Below, piece after piece: positions 24,494-37,140 of a stretch of 64,000 nt of DNA. This stretch comes from Dermatemys mawii (taxonomy: Eukaryota; Chordata; Testudines; Dermatemydidae), in NCBI GenBank assembly GCA_007922305.1, contig ML677343.1, positions 34,695,806 to 34,759,805 on the forward strand, given 5' to 3'. Below the pieces are notes generated by a model. The model worked only from the letters and a program-made list of their open reading frames with translations. It was not told the DNA's origin and made no database searches. Each line of letters begins with the position of its first letter. Within the stretch, counting starts at the first letter, position 1. The position numbers were made by a program, and so were the translations under genes.

Positions 24494-27400
24494 TTTGCAA
24501 ATATACGAAACACAACTTCACACAGAGATAAAACCAGTAAATATATCCTAACATAGGGGAAAGAGAGCAGGGGGGCTGACAAAATGGGTAGAAGGAAAAA
24601 CATTGTTTCATGAGTAATATTTATTTTGTAACATTTCTGGGTGGGGAAGAAGGGGAAGTCCTGCTTATGTGAGAGAGTGGCAGTGAGGAGCCCTAGAGCT
24701 GAGAGGGTCCCACCCCTTTTACTTCCTTTGAATGCTTTGTCACACCACACCTCTCATTGAGTGATTCTTCTAGCCTCCTAAATTCTACATTAAATGGTGC
24801 TGGAGAATTATGCTTTTCATTCACACAGGCCAGATGTTGGGGAGACTAAGACTGGCCTTGAACTCCGATCATTCTTTTAACTCCACAATTCACTTTTTCT
24901 CCAAACTTGCACGTCTAGTGTTCCTTGTGGCAAACAAGAAACAGGACAAAGCTGTAATGGATATAAAGGGAAAAGTAAGACCATAGGATTGTTATCTGTG
25001 CTTAGTGACAATCCAGATGATTCTTATTGAGGTAACTGAGTACAGAGAGACCCCCTCCCCCAAGATTTTCTCTTGCTCCGAGAGAAATACACAGCCTGTG
25101 TTGCCTTCCCAAGTCCTTATCTAAACTACACAATATTGGAACAGACATTAGATAAACAGGTTCATTTTTAACTTTGATTTGTCAGAATTAGATAACTAGT
25201 CTTATGGTCTGATTTTGAGAGTGACACTGCCAGTGTGTTCTTTCCATGCATTATCCCAATTTCTTCAGATATCTCGACACGCTTCATTTTTTTTATTTTG
25301 CAGGTGTTGATCTGGAGAATCCATACCAACTCTCTCTTGGCTGGATAGGAACCAGAGTCCTTGCTTCTGTCTTTGACAGTGCCCCGGTGTCACCACGTTA
25401 TTGTCACATTTTCTTGCTGAGGTAGGGAAATCTTCTTCTGTGACCTATGTGCCTTAAGCCTTGTAAAAATGATTTTTATGTTGATAACCCTCCCAGGACA
25501 TGTAATGTCAATAATACACAGAGAAATGCACATATAGGTAGAAAAGCCACGCTCATTTCAAGGAATTCTTTGTTGCATTTATACTGTATGCTGGTTAACA
25601 ACATTAGTGTTTGATTAATATTTTATCTCCTGATTATACCTCTTTACAAGCACCATTTGCATAAGGTACCTCTGAGCACCTACCCTACCACATCCTCATC
25701 TCAGTTGGATAGGAGTCTTTTAATTCTCCATACTTTGATTTTGATGAACTGAGTGTAAAGTTTTCTTGAAAAAGATCTTCCTTGAGGTGATATTTCTTTT
25801 TACTGGTGTCTTCCAAGTGACATCTTGTCAGGGTCTAGCTGAGTGGAGTGGTGAGTAACATTAAAGTCTTCACTATTTCCTTATTCACGATAGCATTGTC
25901 TGGTAGTTCCTGGCCTTAGAGGAGAGGCTAAATGATTGGTACCTCTTTACTTTGTTTGAAGTTGGAAAGCTGGACCTCCTCATCTCTGTCACAGTCTAAG
26001 TGCCAATGGAGAGAGGTGAGAAAGGGAGACCAGGGCTTCCAGTCTGTTTAATTTTTGCATCCTGGTTGGCAATATCAGCAGAGAGGCTATATATTGAGTG
26101 GACAGACTTAACAAATCTCTGACTCTTAAAAAGTATTTTCTCCCCTCAGGTATGTGTTGGAAAGCCTACATTTTTGCTGCACTTGCTGTAGAAAAATAGC
26201 GGAGTTTGGTTTCCAGAGATGTCAGTACTGTATAGCACCTTCCATCTATCAGGAAACTGTGATCAACTCCTCGGAATTCTATGCCAAGCCCCTTGGGAAT
26301 TCTCTTCAGGGCCATGACGATCCTTGCATGGAGGTGACTCTCATCTGAAGAGTGCCTGTTAATTTAGAAATACAAGCGTGTATTGGATTTTTGCCTTCAG
26401 TAGCTAGTTTATGGGATTAGCCTTTATGGCCAGTGCATGTTGTTGCTGTTCTTTTTCAGTGGTGCTACACACCTTGTTCTTTGGCAGTAAATTAAGAAGT
26501 CTAGGGCCGATTTCACCACTTGTGTAAGCAAGTGTGATTAAATGGAGGTGCATCTACTAATGTCAGTGGTGAATTTGGCCTTCAGTTGTGTGAGCTGTTT
26601 CTCAGTGCCATTACCATGCAGTATACATAGCACATTTCTTTACAGTAATGGCAGCTACATAGTGTATAATCAGCTAGGCCCTGCATTAAATTTGCACTCC
26701 TTTAAAGAATCTGCCATTCTGCTTCAAAGACCATCACCCCAGACAATACTTACAATACTTCCCGCTAGGCTTGGAGACTGAGTTTATTTAATTTTGTGAA
26801 TATATCTGTTTCCTTTATTTCTAGCTTCTAAAGCAATTTGTCCAGGGTTTTACACTTCCAACACAAAGCCGCTGTTCAGTGTTCCACTCACAGTTCATTT
26901 TTCTTGATACAGTTCTTCTGAAGTTGCCTGTGTCCTCCCAAGCTGACTGCTTTTAATCTATCTATATATCTTGGGGTTTTATTCTGCCATCTATCCATGT
27001 TGTGTCCAAGCACCTTCCCTGTAAAATCAATAACAAAAGCAAAGTTAGTAGTGCAAGTTTCTGAAGTTTTTCCCTCTTCACATTAAAATCTCTGCTTGGG
27101 ATAAAGATTTTGGTTTGTTTTTGTTTTTTAATTTTATTAACTTATTTTACTGGGGTTGGGGTTACACCTCAAAAAAACTTTCAACTTTATTTTTATCTCC
27201 ATCTTCCTGAGATTCAACTTATTAATTAAATAAATGGAAGTCTTGGAAATTCTTTGTTGGATAAAGGTTTTTTCTGAATATCCCAGAGAATCCAAAATAA
27301 GGCATATACATTTTTCCTGTTGATGTAGTAAACTTTTTCAAACCCTTGTATCCTTTCATCTGTTGTATATGCATCTTTAAGAATTTTGTAAATTGAATCC

Positions 27401-28346
27401 AAAGTCTTGAGGAAGGGATATTGACATGGAAATCTCACCTTCCTTAAGCTTGAATTTACAAGAGAGACTGATGAAACAGAGGAAGAACAGAAAGAGGGAG
27501 AGAGAAGATAGGAGAGATGGGGTAGAGAGAGGAAGGAAAAGTGCTGGAATGGAGAAAGAAGTGAAAAGTTTAATCTTTTAGAGTTTTGGAAAGATTTGCA
27601 CAGAGTTACAGTCTGAATGTGTTTGGTAGTGACCTCTATGTTGCAGTGTGTCTAATTCTGATATATTGTAAATTTTATTTGATCTTTCAAAAATCACTAT
27701 TTAAAAATAAAAATAAAATATACTTAAGATGGCAGAATGTCAACTCAGACTCCTCAGACACCTTCCTCACTCAACCACCTCCACTTATAAATCCTGAATA
27801 TTGAATATGCTTTGCTGTGTTCCATGGAATTCAACAAATTCAAATTCTGTTAGAATTCTGTAGTAGGGAAGTGAATTCCAGAGCTGAGAGGCTCAATACT
27901 TAGCTGTAACTGAACAGCACTTTAAGTCAACCTGTTAAAGGTCTAGCTTAGCCTCAAAGCAAGTTGAAGCAACCTCAACCCTGCTCTATATTGAGTCCAA
28001 GGGCAACACCTTACAAGTAGTTGGAAGATAACTGTGATCCAGTCATGCCCCTTTCCCTAGTTGTATCCAGGACACAAAGGGGATGTGAGCAGGACGACAT
28101 AGAATCAGCTATGCCAGCCCTACACCTCCTGTGGGGGTTCACTGTGCTGGGAGATTCCCCAGGAAATTGGTCAAACTGACTATTATGGTAGCAATGCAAA
28201 GAGGCTCTAATGGGGCAGAGGAGTGACATGAGGACTTTCCATTGAGAATATTCTGCCACCTTCTTCTAGGTATTAATCAGTCATCGTTCCCTAGAAATAC
28301 TGAGTTACTATCTTGCATTTTAGTGCTTGTGTTGTGTACTTGTCAT
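24494..28346. other. No gene recognised
   Basis: Nearly 4 kb with no clear exon, RNA gene or transposon. A purine-rich tract lies at about 27455-27570. A T-rich stretch followed by 'ttgcag' near 25287-25305 looks like a splice acceptor, but the frame after it has no recognisable product. Confidence 0.4.
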
Positions 28347-28803
28347 ATTACAATATGTCCTAGTGAAGAGGAGAGAATGGAAGATGATAAAATATGGGTA
28401 GAATCTGATGAGAAACAGTCAAATGAAAAAAAGTCCTGTTCATTTACAACACATAATGGCAGACAGCTAAAAAGTGACAAGTTTTTAAAGTGTTTATATA
28501 TAAATGCTAGAAGTCTAAATAATCAGATGGAGGATATTGACATAATAGGCATCACTGGAAGTCGGTGGATGAGGATAATCAATAAGACACAGTAATACCA
28601 GGGTGCAAAATATATTGGAAGGACAGAACAGGTTGTGCTGGTTGGAGAGTGGCACTATATGTGAAAGAAAGAGTAGAATCAAATGAAGTAAAAATCTTAA
28701 ATGCACCAAACTTATTACCTATCCTGCCCATTTCCTCTAGGGTGCCAAGACAGGATACTGTGATAGATGGACCCTTGGTCTGACCCAGTATGGCTGTTCT
28801 TAA
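28347..28803 (+). mobile_element. CR1 LINE with large internal deletion
   Basis: The 5' part corresponds to the pre-endonuclease and start of the endonuclease of CR1 ORF2. The frame at 28242-28595 carries 'LKCLYINARSLNNQ' and 'DIDIIGIT', the usual start of the CR1 endonuclease. A second piece (about 28594-28712) matches the 'gtggcactatatgtgaaag' block that is antisense near 47020 in the long CR1. At about 28713 it jumps straight to the 3' tail, 'acaggatactgtgatagatgg' and 'tctgacccagtatggctgtt'. Most of the endonuclease and all of the reverse transcriptase are missing. Confidence 0.8.
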
Positions 28804-31441
28804 TATGAACCTCCCTATATTTTTGTATTGTGGAAATAATTGACCACAGAACAGAGTTATATGTAGAGTTGAGAGAGAGTGAAGCTATGAGTGAAGTCTG
28901 AAAAGGGCGTGAGTGAACATAAAGATGGATGAATGAACATATTGTACAGATCTCAGTTTTCCATTCTGTTAAATAGGGATAATGATACTAACCTCCTTGT
29001 AAAGCACATAGAAATCTGTGGGTGAACAGCAGTATATAAAACTAAATATGATGATGACTGTTGGCTTGAGTGTGTCTGTTTACTTCAACTGCTAGGTTAT
29101 AATAGTGGTAAAGAAACATATGCAATATATACACAGTAGAAGTCAGACTAGTAGAAGCCTGTTCAATTTGTGGTTCACAGGTATAATGTTCTTTATTCAA
29201 CAAGCGCTACTAAGCAAGCAGGTAACTCTGTCTTTGTTGTTACTAATAATAACAATATTATATTTAACTTATAGCGGGAGCTGGAGGAACTGCTATAATT
29301 AAGGCTGCTCCAAAGCATTTCCATTATAGCCTGGTGTTAGCAGTTTTTCATAACTCTTGGAAATGTTCATTTTAGGCTATGATTTTTTACATTTGGTCAC
29401 TGCCTGAGGGTGATTTACTCTTTAAGTATGATCAAAACTGGCTTGGCTGTATTTGCAAATGACAGAGAAGAAATATACAGTTCCATTATCAAAAATAATT
29501 ATTTTGACTGTGTCAAAGCTGTTCTAATGCTAAACTGGCTGGATTGAAATTTGACAGGAAGAATACCCCAACAGAGGAGAAGTATCCTTGAATGTCCTTG
29601 AAAATTGTGTTTGGTACAATTTTAAATTCATTTTACCAAATCTCTAGGCACAGGTAAGCTGCATAGCACATGTCTGAATTTTGCTACACAATAAACTCAA
29701 ATCTTGAGTTCCCCTAAATTACTGCAATACTGAATAGAATCAACTTTCAAATCATTTAGTGAAACATAGGCTGTGCTAGAAGGAACCCTCATTCGTCCAG
29801 CCTCATTCTTCACCAAAATGCCCCCTAAGTCTATGGGAAAGTACATAGGCCTAGGAGATAAATTTTCTTCCACTGACTTGCCTTAATAATTCCCTGCGCC
29901 TCAAACGGTGTATTTAATGAAGCCTAATACAGGAGGAATAAATGTACCTTAACTCTGGCATTTCATGATTATTGAGTGCTTACTCATGCACTCATGATGT
30001 TTTCTTAAAGTAGGTTTTTTTCCCCCGATGGACTATGTATGTAAAGCCCTCAGTATGCATGTTGCTTACAGAGTCAGAGCTCATATGGGTCCTTTCCTGA
30101 AGAAGTGACAATCTAAATTATTTGTACCAGAACAGGATGCAAGGTGAGATTTAAAAAGAGGGTGAGGATAGGGTGAAAGAGTCAAACAGAATAAAGTTAT
30201 GTTATTGCTTAGGTAATACAGTATGCATCATGTTAATTTCTGGAGTGGATAGGGGATCTGGGTTGGGGTGAATGGGAGAGCTTAGTGTAATTACTTTAAA
30301 AGTAATGCTTAAAGAGAGTTAATTAAAGACCGATGGTTTGAGGCATTGTGTAAAATAGTGGCAGAGTAATTTGCATTCTGCACTAAGTGAAGTTTGAATG
30401 GTCTTCAGGTCTAGTCTTGCACAGAGCACATAGCAGTAACCCAGTCTAGAAATGACAAGGACACAGGTAGCTTTTGTTAGTAATGTTTGTAACTGTAAGG
30501 TTTTTATAAACATTGATGATTGGATATTATTTCACTGAAATATTTCAGAGAAGCACAAAGAGTGGATAACGTTTCAGAGAAGAGGGACTTCAGACAAATT
30601 TGAAAAGGTTTGGTCTAACTTTTTAGAACCCTCCTAGCAGAGGGACATGGATATGTCACTCTCCTTTCCTTTCCCTGGCAACCATTCTTCCTTTCCTTTC
30701 TCTCCCTTCCCTTTTTGTTCTTTTGTCTGTTTTTTTTCTGTTTTTTTTTTTTTTGTTCTCCCTTATGGGGGGCAGGAGAGAATCAATACAATATAAATAA
30801 ATTTTAAAAAAGAGAAGCTATCTTGGGAGATCTGTTTTGAATGGGATTGAAAACAATATGATAGAAGTAAATTTCATCATCTTAGAGACTGCTTCTGCTG
30901 CCCAGAAGAAACAGTTGACACTACATCATTTCACTACATTTCACTAAGACCTTATGTTCTATTCTCAACACATGGCTTTGCTACTCTGAACCAACTATGA
31001 CACAGTTCCTGTGGGTTTACAGAGGTAGATTTGGTTCACTTCCACTAGCACAGTTTGTATCTTCCTGAACCAGTGACTGCTGCACCAGGGGCAAGGTGGA
31101 GAGGAGATTTCACTTTCCCGTTTGCTTCCCCCACTTGCAGATGTTGTTTGGACTTCTGTCTTCCCTCAGAAGTTCCAACAAGATAATGCAGTTTTAATTT
31201 GCAGTCAGGGCTTTCTAGAAGAGCCCTGACAGTGGAGACTGTGACCCATGGTATATTCTGAAGTAACTTGCCCTTTGATTGACCTGTCCAGTCTCCCTGT
31301 TTGCCATCATCACCCAATGTTGGAGCTGCACTAGTCGTCTGAAGGATTCCTGGCAGATGGAAGGTTGTACCATCACTGTCCTCTGGTTGAACTTTCTGAT
31401 CCAGGGGTTGTGCCAAAGAAACTAAGCCCTGGGTTTTATTA
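28804..31441. other. Mostly unrecognised; possible MIR piece
   Basis: At about 28950-29050 'ctcagttttccattctgtta', 'atagggataatgatac' and 'aaagcacatagaaatctg' resemble the 3' half of a MIR (confidence about 0.45). A pyrimidine-rich tract with a T run spans 30660-30760. A 123-codon minus-strand frame at 31045-31416 has no recognisable domain. Confidence 0.4.
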
Positions 31442-31449
31442 ATCTAGTA

Positions 31450-32806
31450 CAGAGATCTCAAACCCAAATGACCACGAGGGCCGCATGAGGACTAGTGCAC
31501 TGGTCTGAAGGCTGCATCACAGACACGCCCCGCCTCGCTGCCCCCAGCCCCACACCCACTCCACCTCTTCCATGAGGTCCCGCCTCTGCCCCGCCTCCTC
31601 CTCTGAGCACGCAGCTCCCCGCTCCTTCCTGGAAAGCACTAGGCACCACCAACAGTTGTTTGGCAAACAAAGCAAGAGCAATATAGGAAGTCCAGAGCTG
31701 GAAACACAAGCAAACATCTAATTTAACAAGAAATTACCAGCCTCAGATGATTCAAGCTTTTTGCAAATATAATATGCTGATAAATCTGACAGAAATTTCA
31801 GTCCATCTCACCCTATCAGTTATAATTTTATAAAGTCTCCCTCTCCCAAACTGATTCTCATAACCCTGTTCCCCATCCCCACTTACCCCCGTAACCCAGC
31901 TCCCTGTGCCCCATCCCCAAATCTCCACCCACTCACCTCTGTAACTCAGCTCCCTGTATCCCATCCCTAAATCTCACCCCACTCACCTCCCATAACCCTG
32001 TTCTCCATCTCAAATGTTCCCCCACTCATCCTTGTAACCAAGCACCCTGTCCCCAAATCCCCCCCCAACCCTGCTCCCTGTTCCCCAGATCTTCACCCAC
32101 ACCCCCAGCTTCAATACCTCCCACCCCTAAGCTGTCCCTCGCTGTCCCCCGTATCCTCTCTCCGTCTCCTTTCAGCCTTCCTGGACTCTCCTCCCCACAA
32201 CCCCTTGCCCGAGCCCAGCACTCTCTGCAGGGGATACCGGTAGTGGGCATGGCGGGAGGGAGCGGCGCAGCAAGCCCAGGCAGCTGCAGCCGGCCAGAGA
32301 GCCATGGAACGGCGCTCAACTCTGGCTGCTCGCAGGGCAGCGGCACCCACCCGAGGGTGGGGAGACTTCTCTGCTGTCTGGCTGGGCTGCTGCCAAGCCC
32401 CGGCTTCCAGTTGCTGCTGCTGTGGCTTCAGTGAATGAGCTGGGGCGGCGCTTCCCAGAAGCCTTCTGCAGCGGCAGCCAGGAGCAGTAAGCCAGGCTCC
32501 CTGCCGCCCTCCCGCCTCTCTCTGCAGGAGGCTTACCATTCCTGGCCGCCGCTGCAGTGGGCTCCTGGGAAGCGCCACCCCAGCTCATTCATTGAAGCTG
32601 CAGCAGCAGCACCTGGAAGCCGGGGCTCGGCAGTGGCCCAGCCAGGCAGCAGAGAAGCCTCTGCTTCTGGGCCCTCCCTCACAGAAATTGCTATGTGGGG
32701 GAGGAGTGCCAGGGAGCTTGGCGGGCCGCAGGGAATGAAGGACTTCGCAGGCTGCATGCAGCCCGCAGGCTGCATGCAGCCCGCAGGCTGCATGTTTGAG
32801 ACCCCT
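31450..32806. mobile_element. GC-rich 1.36-kb hAT-like non-autonomous element
   Basis: Ends 'cagagatctcaaac' and 'gtttgagacccct' are inverted repeats. Identical 8-mers 'atctagta' flank it (31442-31449 and 32807-32814). Inside, 31850-32110 is a degenerate roughly 56-bp direct repeat ('cactcacct', 'gtaac.cagctccctgt', 'ccccatccc.aaatct'). 32396-32628 is a large inverted repeat. 32747-32793 holds 2.7 copies of an 18-bp unit containing 'cgcaggctgcatgcag'. The large overlapping ORFs here (up to 155 codons at 32111-32578, minus) are consequences of high GC and show no transposase motif. Confidence 0.8.
32396..32628. repeat. Long imperfect inverted repeat inside the GC-rich element
   Basis: The left arm (about 32396-32490) runs from 'agccccggcttcca' through 'gctgctgctg', 'aatgagctggggcggcgctt' and 'agcggcagccagga'. 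The right arm (about 32530-32628) is its near reverse complement, running through 'aagcgccaccccagctcatt' to 'tggaagccggggct'. The spacer is about 40 bp. Confidence 0.75.
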
Positions 32807-32814
32807 ATCTAGTA

Positions 32815-35800
32815 CAACAAATGTGATGACATAGTTTGTTCCATTAAAGCAAATATTCTCTTTTCCAATATCTCACTGAGAGAAAAGTAGAGGTCTGGAA
32901 GATCATCATTTATTTCAGAGGATGGTGAATTTTCCCTAAGACCTGGTTTGGCCATTCAGCAGTAAGAGATGACCTAAATAAATTTGAACATCTCAGATGA
33001 AACATTTCTCTCTACAGCCCATCTACAATTGGGTCCTTTCATTTTAGATCTGCAATTTGAGTACTTCAGAGTCCACTGGCATCAGTATAAAGAATAGACG
33101 TCTGCTTTTAGCGACTTTTCCACTACTGAAAAAGGAGAACATATAGTCCTTGTGGTGTATGGCTGCTGTGAGATGCATAGTGTTGTGTGTTGGGAATCAC
33201 CGAAGCATAGTGCTGTAGGAATTTTATAAAATATCATTTTGGAAAATGATACAGGGACAGAAGCCAAATGAAAGTAGATAACCTTCAGTCTATTAATGAA
33301 GTGCTAAAACAGGTAAAATAATACTAAATACTGAGTACGGTCATCTGTATCCAGACCACATATTAAATAGAGTTTTTGAAAAAAGAATATCAGTGCTGCC
33401 CCTTTTACACTCTTGTTATTTTGCCCTACGTTAAGGCATGGGCATGTGGAAGATGCTTAGATGGGCAACAGGGAGTTTTACTCAACCTGAGCTTTTTTCT
33501 TTGGCCTAGGAAATCAGGATGGATCAATTTATGCAACAGATAAAATATATCAGTCAAAGATATTTGAAACACAGATCTTTAGCTGGTGTAAATGGATGTT
33601 GCACCACATGAGGACCTTGCTAATTTATGTTCACTTTCACCCATTTTAGCCAGTTTTATCAATAAGGACAAAGGAAAAGCATCTAATGGGGGAATCTGAA
33701 AATAATAGGAGCACTGTGATTTAGGTGAAACACACATTTTCTTTCTCTCCCCTGCTACCACTAAGTGTAAATTACCCAGGTATTTTGAACTCACAAGATT
33801 CTCAAGACAGTGGTTATTTTTTGTGTGGCAGTATTCAGATTCCTTTACTCAGAGATGACCAGCAGGGAGAGTATCCCTGGGCTGTGTAAAGGGTGTCTCT
33901 GACACTCAGTGAGCTAGAGGGACAAAAGCCCGAAGCTTATATAGAGACATAAACTACAAGAGGATCTTTGAGGCTGATCATGCCCTTCCTTACATTAATG
34001 TTTTGTATTAGCCACTCTCCTTGCAAAAATATAGATCCTGCCTCCTTGACCTTTCAACCCCCACTATTTTAAGAAAATCACACATAGCTTTTCTTTGGAT
34101 TTGTCCCCATCATCAATGTTCTTATCAAAAGGTCATCTGGAATTTAACTTATTTATTCTCCATTACAATGTGGTAGTTAAGGGACAATTTAATTTTTGTG
34201 AATTAATTTGTTTAAAAAAAAATACACCACACACACAAGATAAAGATTTCACTAACCCAGGGCCATCATCATGGCTGGTGGGCAATCTATACTCACTGAA
34301 GCACATCAGTATGGGAGCAATGCCTTTTACCTGGTGCTTTCTTATATGGTACAGATCAAAATAAAAGCAGATGTCCTGACCGTTTAGACCACAAAACAAA
34401 TGCTTGTTATTTCAAAACCAAAGGGAAAATGAGAGTGTGGTCAGATGATCTAAGAGGAATCTTCCTACATTTGGAGGAGTTTAAACCTTTTTCAGATTAA
34501 AGGTTGAGTAATAATAATAATAGCCAGAATAGGAACAATTGAGAGTTTCTCTCTTGGCAGAGTGATGCCATTCCCTTCTATGTTATTTTCAGAAAGGCTA
34601 TGCTGTTTGCTCAGCCCTGGGATTCTACTGAATGTCTGTTTTGAACCCACATGCTGGAATGGACACTCTGGATGTCCAGACATTTTCCATTCCGCAGGGT
34701 TTTCTTTTTGTCTGGTCCCAGTGCTGCAAGTCCCCTCCTTTTGGCCATCACAGTGTTTAAAGGGATCTCTCTTTTTTTTAATTATATCTCTTTAAAGTTC
34801 TACCTTCCCTTCTCATTAATTAATTTCCAGGCTCTGCTTGAAAAATAAAATACAAACATAAAAAGAGATCTGACAAAGGACATGGTTAAGTAGCTGGCAG
34901 ACTGCTGCACCAGCCTTAGAGAGGAGATGGCCTTTTGCTGATTGCCTGTGGTTGACATGACTTGCTTAGTATGCTAATTTAGTCTTTTGCATTTAACATT
35001 CAGATCAGGTCTGGGCAGACTCTCCAGAGCTCTGGAGCTCAGGAATGGGTGTCTGCCTAGCAGCATTGAACATTCTGTGCATGAATTACATAAATACCCA
35101 AACATTCTATCTGCTCCTGGTGTGCTCTCCCCCATGTTAGCCACCCTCCCGCCACCCACCCCCACCCCTCCCACACACACAATATACCATCCAAGTAGCT
35201 TTCTACAAATGCTGAAAACATTAAATGTGAAAAAGCCATCTGTGATTGGATAATTCCTTCTCTGTGTCCCCAACGGCGGCCACTTGTGCAAACAATGTAT
35301 TCCTTCTGCTGTAGAAGCTCACATTGTAATGGGCCAAAATTCAGCAATAGTGAAGTAACATGGAGGTTAAAATCCCAAACAGATGAATGACACCTTTTGT
35401 AAACACCTCCCACCATAAGAATCCTTGGAAGATTTCTCCCCTTGCCCCTCAGCTGAAGGTGAAAAACAGCCCTGTGTACCATTTGTTTTGTATGAAAATC
35501 ATACACTCAGAAGAAAAGCCAGCTCCTATTATTCCAGGGGTTTGCCATTTTTTCATGTAGCTTTGAAGCACCTGAATTGCAGTTCTCATTCTTGGAGGTT
35601 GGGATTCACAGAATTAGAAAAGGGTTTGAATCCAGAACCAGTTCATGTGATCAGGTCCAGCTGATACAGATGATAACCTGGTATGTTTTCTGGATCTCTA
35701 ACCAAAGGAGAACTTAATATCCCAGACCTCCCTTTCCATATGTATTTGTAGTGTTGCAGCAGTTCCCAAGAGATAAGTGGAGAATCATCAGCATTAGTAG

Positions 35801-35990
35801 ATTCAGAAAGTTGTTTATTTTATAGACCAAATCAGTTGTGAGCAAGCATGAGGCTCCAATTAAAAGGAAAAAAAAACGTCTTTTTCTGCCCTGAATTACA
35901 GCACAACTGTAGCTTTTCCTTTAGTTGTTCCAGTCTCCTGGCACATTGCTTCTTTCGGTTCTATCCCCTAGTGCCAAGGGTGTATTCCAT
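32815..35990. other. No gene recognised
   Basis: No recognisable transposon or exon. The longest frame, 149 codons at 35057-35506 (-), contains low-complexity runs and no domain. A CCCAC-rich tract lies at about 35150-35180. Confidence 0.4.
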
Positions 35991-37140
35991 TCGCATCTCA
36001 GAAGCACCGGGATATTTCTGTCCCAAGTCCCCGACGGCAGCAACCAGCACTTTCTCTGAAGCTGCAGATTTGCTTGTCCTTGGTGGGGTTTGTTTTTTTT
36101 TGGCTCTAGTCCAAGATGCTTTCCTGCCATCATTTCACTGTCTTTTCTCGTAATCCCTTTTTTAAACATCACCAACAATTAGCCGATCTCCCCTCTCCCG
36201 TCTCCACGCGCGCACACGCACATGCACATACACATACACACTCACTCACTCTCCAGTGAGTCCCATCATTGTCTTGTTTTGTCCTTAAGTTTAAGAAATT
36301 ACAGCTTCTCATAAGCTGTAGAGTACTTTTTGAAAGGCTTTGTGTTTACTCACTTTGTAAGTGATGCTGGCCCTTTTAATTATTCTCCTTTCACGTACCA
36401 TAAGAGAGCAGCAAGCTGCTCAAGTCAGACCAGTCGACTGCATATTCCCAGGAAGGTAGTAGAAAGGAATCGTGTTTTACCTCACTGCTGCTGTTTTCTT
36501 CCTTTCCTGTCAGCGAGCCAAGGAATCCCCCCAAAGCTCTTACGTAGCAGATACCAAATCTGTGAGTCACTTTTCACTCCCAGAGCAATAAGTCCACTGC
36601 ATCTGTGTTAGTAATGGCAGACACAAGGCTGGAAATTTCCCCAAGCTACTAACATGCCCCGGAACCAGTTTTCCAGCCGTGACTTTGTCTTTCTTGCTAT
36701 CGCGCTCTCTCTCTCTCTCTCTCTGGCTCCCTCCTCTCTTCATGCTTTTTTATGCTTTTTCCTTTTCTTTCTTTCTTCCTCTCTCTCTGTCTCTGTGTTG
36801 CCGGCAGCAGCAAACCCAGCAAGAGCTGGGTCCCTCTCTCCTTCTGTTATTTTTTCTGCAGCAGCCTTTGGCTGCTCTCTCTGCCAGGTTGGATCACCAA
36901 AGACACACAACTCGCGCACAATGAATAATCAATACAGATATTGATCTGTGGAAAATGTTTATAAATTCCTAAAAAGGAATCAGGAATGGGGGATAGGGAG
37001 GCTCGTGGGGGACGACGGGGTGATTCTTGCAGCAGCTGGAGGCAGAACCTTATTCGGATCCCGAGTCTTGCTAGCTCCGAGGTGACGGGTATTGGAATGT
37101 ATGTGTGCGCGCGCACATATGGTTGTGGGGGTGAGGTTCT
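35991..37140. other. Repeat-poor stretch with raised CpG; possible regulatory DNA
   Basis: CpG words are more frequent than in the flanks ('cgcatctca', 'ccccgacggcagc', 'ccacgcgcgcac', 'gccggcagcagc', 'gacgacggggtg', 'cggatcccgag', 'gctccgaggtgacggg', 'gtgcgcgcgcac'). It holds a CA/CG simple repeat (about 36205-36250) and a CT run (about 36703-36724). I cannot identify a transcription start or an exon. It could be an enhancer or an undermethylated region. This is an inference from composition only. Confidence 0.25.

Noticed and set aside
24388..24750. 120-codon minus-strand frame ending in a Lys run
   Set aside because: The Lys run is the T-rich centre of a MITE read in reverse. There is no domain.
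25287..25435. T-rich tract plus 'ttgcag' followed by an open stretch, resembling a splice acceptor and exon
   Set aside because: No recognisable peptide and no convincing donor with a matching frame. Acceptor-like tracts are common by chance.
31045..31416. 123-codon minus-strand frame
   Set aside because: No recognisable domain and no supporting signals. Kept as unannotated sequence.
32111..32578. 155-codon minus-strand frame and several overlapping frames
   Set aside because: They lie in the GC-rich hAT-like element, where stop codons are rare. The peptide is Ala/Gly/Arg-rich with no transposase motif.
35057..35506. 149-codon minus-strand frame
   Set aside because: Contains a Gly/Val/Trp low-complexity run from a CCCAC tract and no known domain.
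36654..36944. 96-codon frame with a Leu/Ser-rich 'signal-like' stretch
   Set aside because: The hydrophobic-looking run is encoded by a CT microsatellite. No mature protein follows.
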